From Conus ventricosus (Eukaryota > Mollusca > Gastropoda > Neogastropoda > Conidae), in assembly GCA_018398815.1 (NCBI GenBank), contig CM031614.1, positions 50,876,671-50,940,670 of the forward strand: a stretch of 64,000 nucleotides of DNA. The letters run 5' to 3'. Below, piece by piece: positions 63,355 to 64,000 of the stretch. The notes beneath the pieces were generated by a model, which did no database searches, was not told the DNA's origin, and saw only the letters and a program-made list of their open reading frames with translations. Numbering within the stretch: position 1 is the first letter of the stretch; every line of letters starts with the position of its first letter. The translations under genes were made by a program, and so were the position numbers.

Positions 63355-63848
63355 CTCAAGGACTCGCGTCAGGCCACAGTGGAAAGAGGCTTTTCTCTGA
63401 ACAAAGAAATCAGTGTGGACAACATGGCAGAGCACACTACTGTTGCACACCGGTTGACTGTTGACCATGTTAAAAAAATAGGAGGGTTGGAAATGGTGGA
63501 AATCAGCAAAGAGCTGACACTGTCTGCATCAAGTGCACGTCAAAACTACCAGCAATACTTGGACGACTCACAGAAAATCCAGGAGGCGTCTAGAAAAACG
63601 GAAAAAAACGAAGAGCAGTTCTGGATGAGGTGTCCGACATGAAAAGCAAAAAACAGCGACTGGAACAGGACATCAGACATCTGTCCAGATCAGCCGATTC
63701 ATTGGCAGTGGATACAGAGAGAAAGGGTCAACTTTCTTTGATAGCAGAATCCAATGCTTTGAGGAAGAAAGTGAAGGAAAAGCGTATTTTGGAGGGTTTT
63801 TTTTTGTGGGGGGTTTTGTGTGGTTTTATGCTCAGTGAAGTCTCTTGA
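63355..63848 (+). pseudogene. hAT-1 transposase, C-terminal segment
   Basis: DSRQATVERGFSLNKEISVD corresponds to the (S)HGQA(S/T)VERGFS(V/I)NKE block of the hAT C-terminal dimerisation region. Then come MAEHTTVAHRLTVDHVKKIG and ISKELTLSASSARQNYQQYL. After a frame slip near 63630 it reads DMKSKKQRLEQDIRHLSRSA and LIAESNALRKKVKEK, a coiled-coil tail, to about 63785. This completes the transposase split by the GC-rich insert. The last about 20 codons of the open frame (hydrophobic) are read-through into non-coding DNA. Confidence 0.75.
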
Positions 63849-64000
63849 AACCATCAGTGGTTTTCATTTTGTCGGTTTCCAAATTTTCTTTTTTTTAGTA
63901 AAAAATGACTATATTTAAAAGAGGGGTGTGTGAAAATTGCTCAACTTCCTGAAAAAACAACAACAAAATATCACTTTTTCAAGCCTTGGATACAGCGCAT
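63849..64000 (+). other. hAT-1 3' subterminal region, cut by window end
   Basis: AT-rich sequence ending with TTTTTCAAGCCTTGGATACA, similar to the inverted subterminal text of hAT-1 near 47370. Confidence 0.5.

Larger units (their letters stand above)
31777..64000 (+). mobile_element. hAT-1 transposon, split by nested insertions over more than 32 kb
   Basis: The left terminus CAGGGTTTCCACAG at 31777 is preceded by ATATACTA, the expected 8-bp target copy. Its sequence continues after the Polinton at 47342 (AAAGTCCTTAATTTGGG), then N-terminal coding to 49109, an 11-kb intron, core coding 60115-60948, another insertion, and C-terminal coding about 63355-63850. The final bases before 64000 contain CTTTTTCAAGCCTTGGA, similar to the inverted subterminal CAAGGCCTTGAAAG at about 47370, so the right end is probably just outside the window. 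Confidence 0.75.

Overview
This window is invertebrate nuclear DNA, most likely from a lophotrochozoan and probably a mollusc such as a gastropod. Three things point there: an intron-containing ADAR gene with GT-AG exons, long introns full of microsatellites and G/C homopolymers, and a rich mix of Penelope-like, Polinton, Ginger, hAT, Gypsy, LINE and tRNA-SINE elements. The species is inferred and was not identified. Only one host gene is recognisable; nearly everything else is mobile DNA.

Bases 1-8066 hold the 3' half of an ADAR1-type adenosine deaminase gene on the + strand. There are five coding exons (2286-2440, 3122-3228, 3627-3809, 6336-6576, 7273-7501) and a 3' UTR. The third exon shows reading-frame inconsistencies. 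Bases 8067-15272 are non-coding apart from short tandem duplications and a tRNA-derived SINE. Bases 15273-15962 are an hAT-like relic with a zinc-finger open frame. Bases 15971-21164 are a THAP-domain DNA transposon with inverted repeats and a 7-bp target duplication; it contains a satellite array and an inserted Penelope-like element (RT plus GIY-YIG, with a possible hammerhead ribozyme). Bases 21172-31317 hold no host gene that I can see. They carry a perfect-duplex hairpin, a dispersed repeat family, another zinc-finger relic and an L1/Tx1-like LINE with its poly(A) tail.

From 31318 to the end the window is a deeply nested transposon complex. A Gypsy-type LTR element (LTR end, primer-binding site, gag start) is cut at 31776 by an hAT element, here called hAT-1. 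hAT-1 is split by a 15.5-kb Polinton/Maverick (31802-47341) that has terminal inverted repeats, a 5-bp target duplication, an integrase, a shattered family-B DNA polymerase, conserved small proteins and an intact packaging ATPase. hAT-1 then continues to 49109, where its transposase gene has a splice donor. The matching acceptor lies 11 kb away at 60114. That intron now contains a Ginger1 transposon (49370-56200, 130-bp identical inverted repeats, itself carrying an hAT in its intron and a SINE in its integrase exon), two further hAT deletion derivatives and a TA-flanked pogo/Tc1-like MITE. After 60950 hAT-1 is interrupted again by a GC-rich retroelement fragment, and its C-terminal coding resumes at about 63355 and runs to about 63850.

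Many coding segments carry single-base deletions, including the ADAR exon. This may be real decay or residual long-read assembly error, and the two should be separated before any gene here is called a pseudogene. All family assignments come from reading translated motifs; no database search was run.
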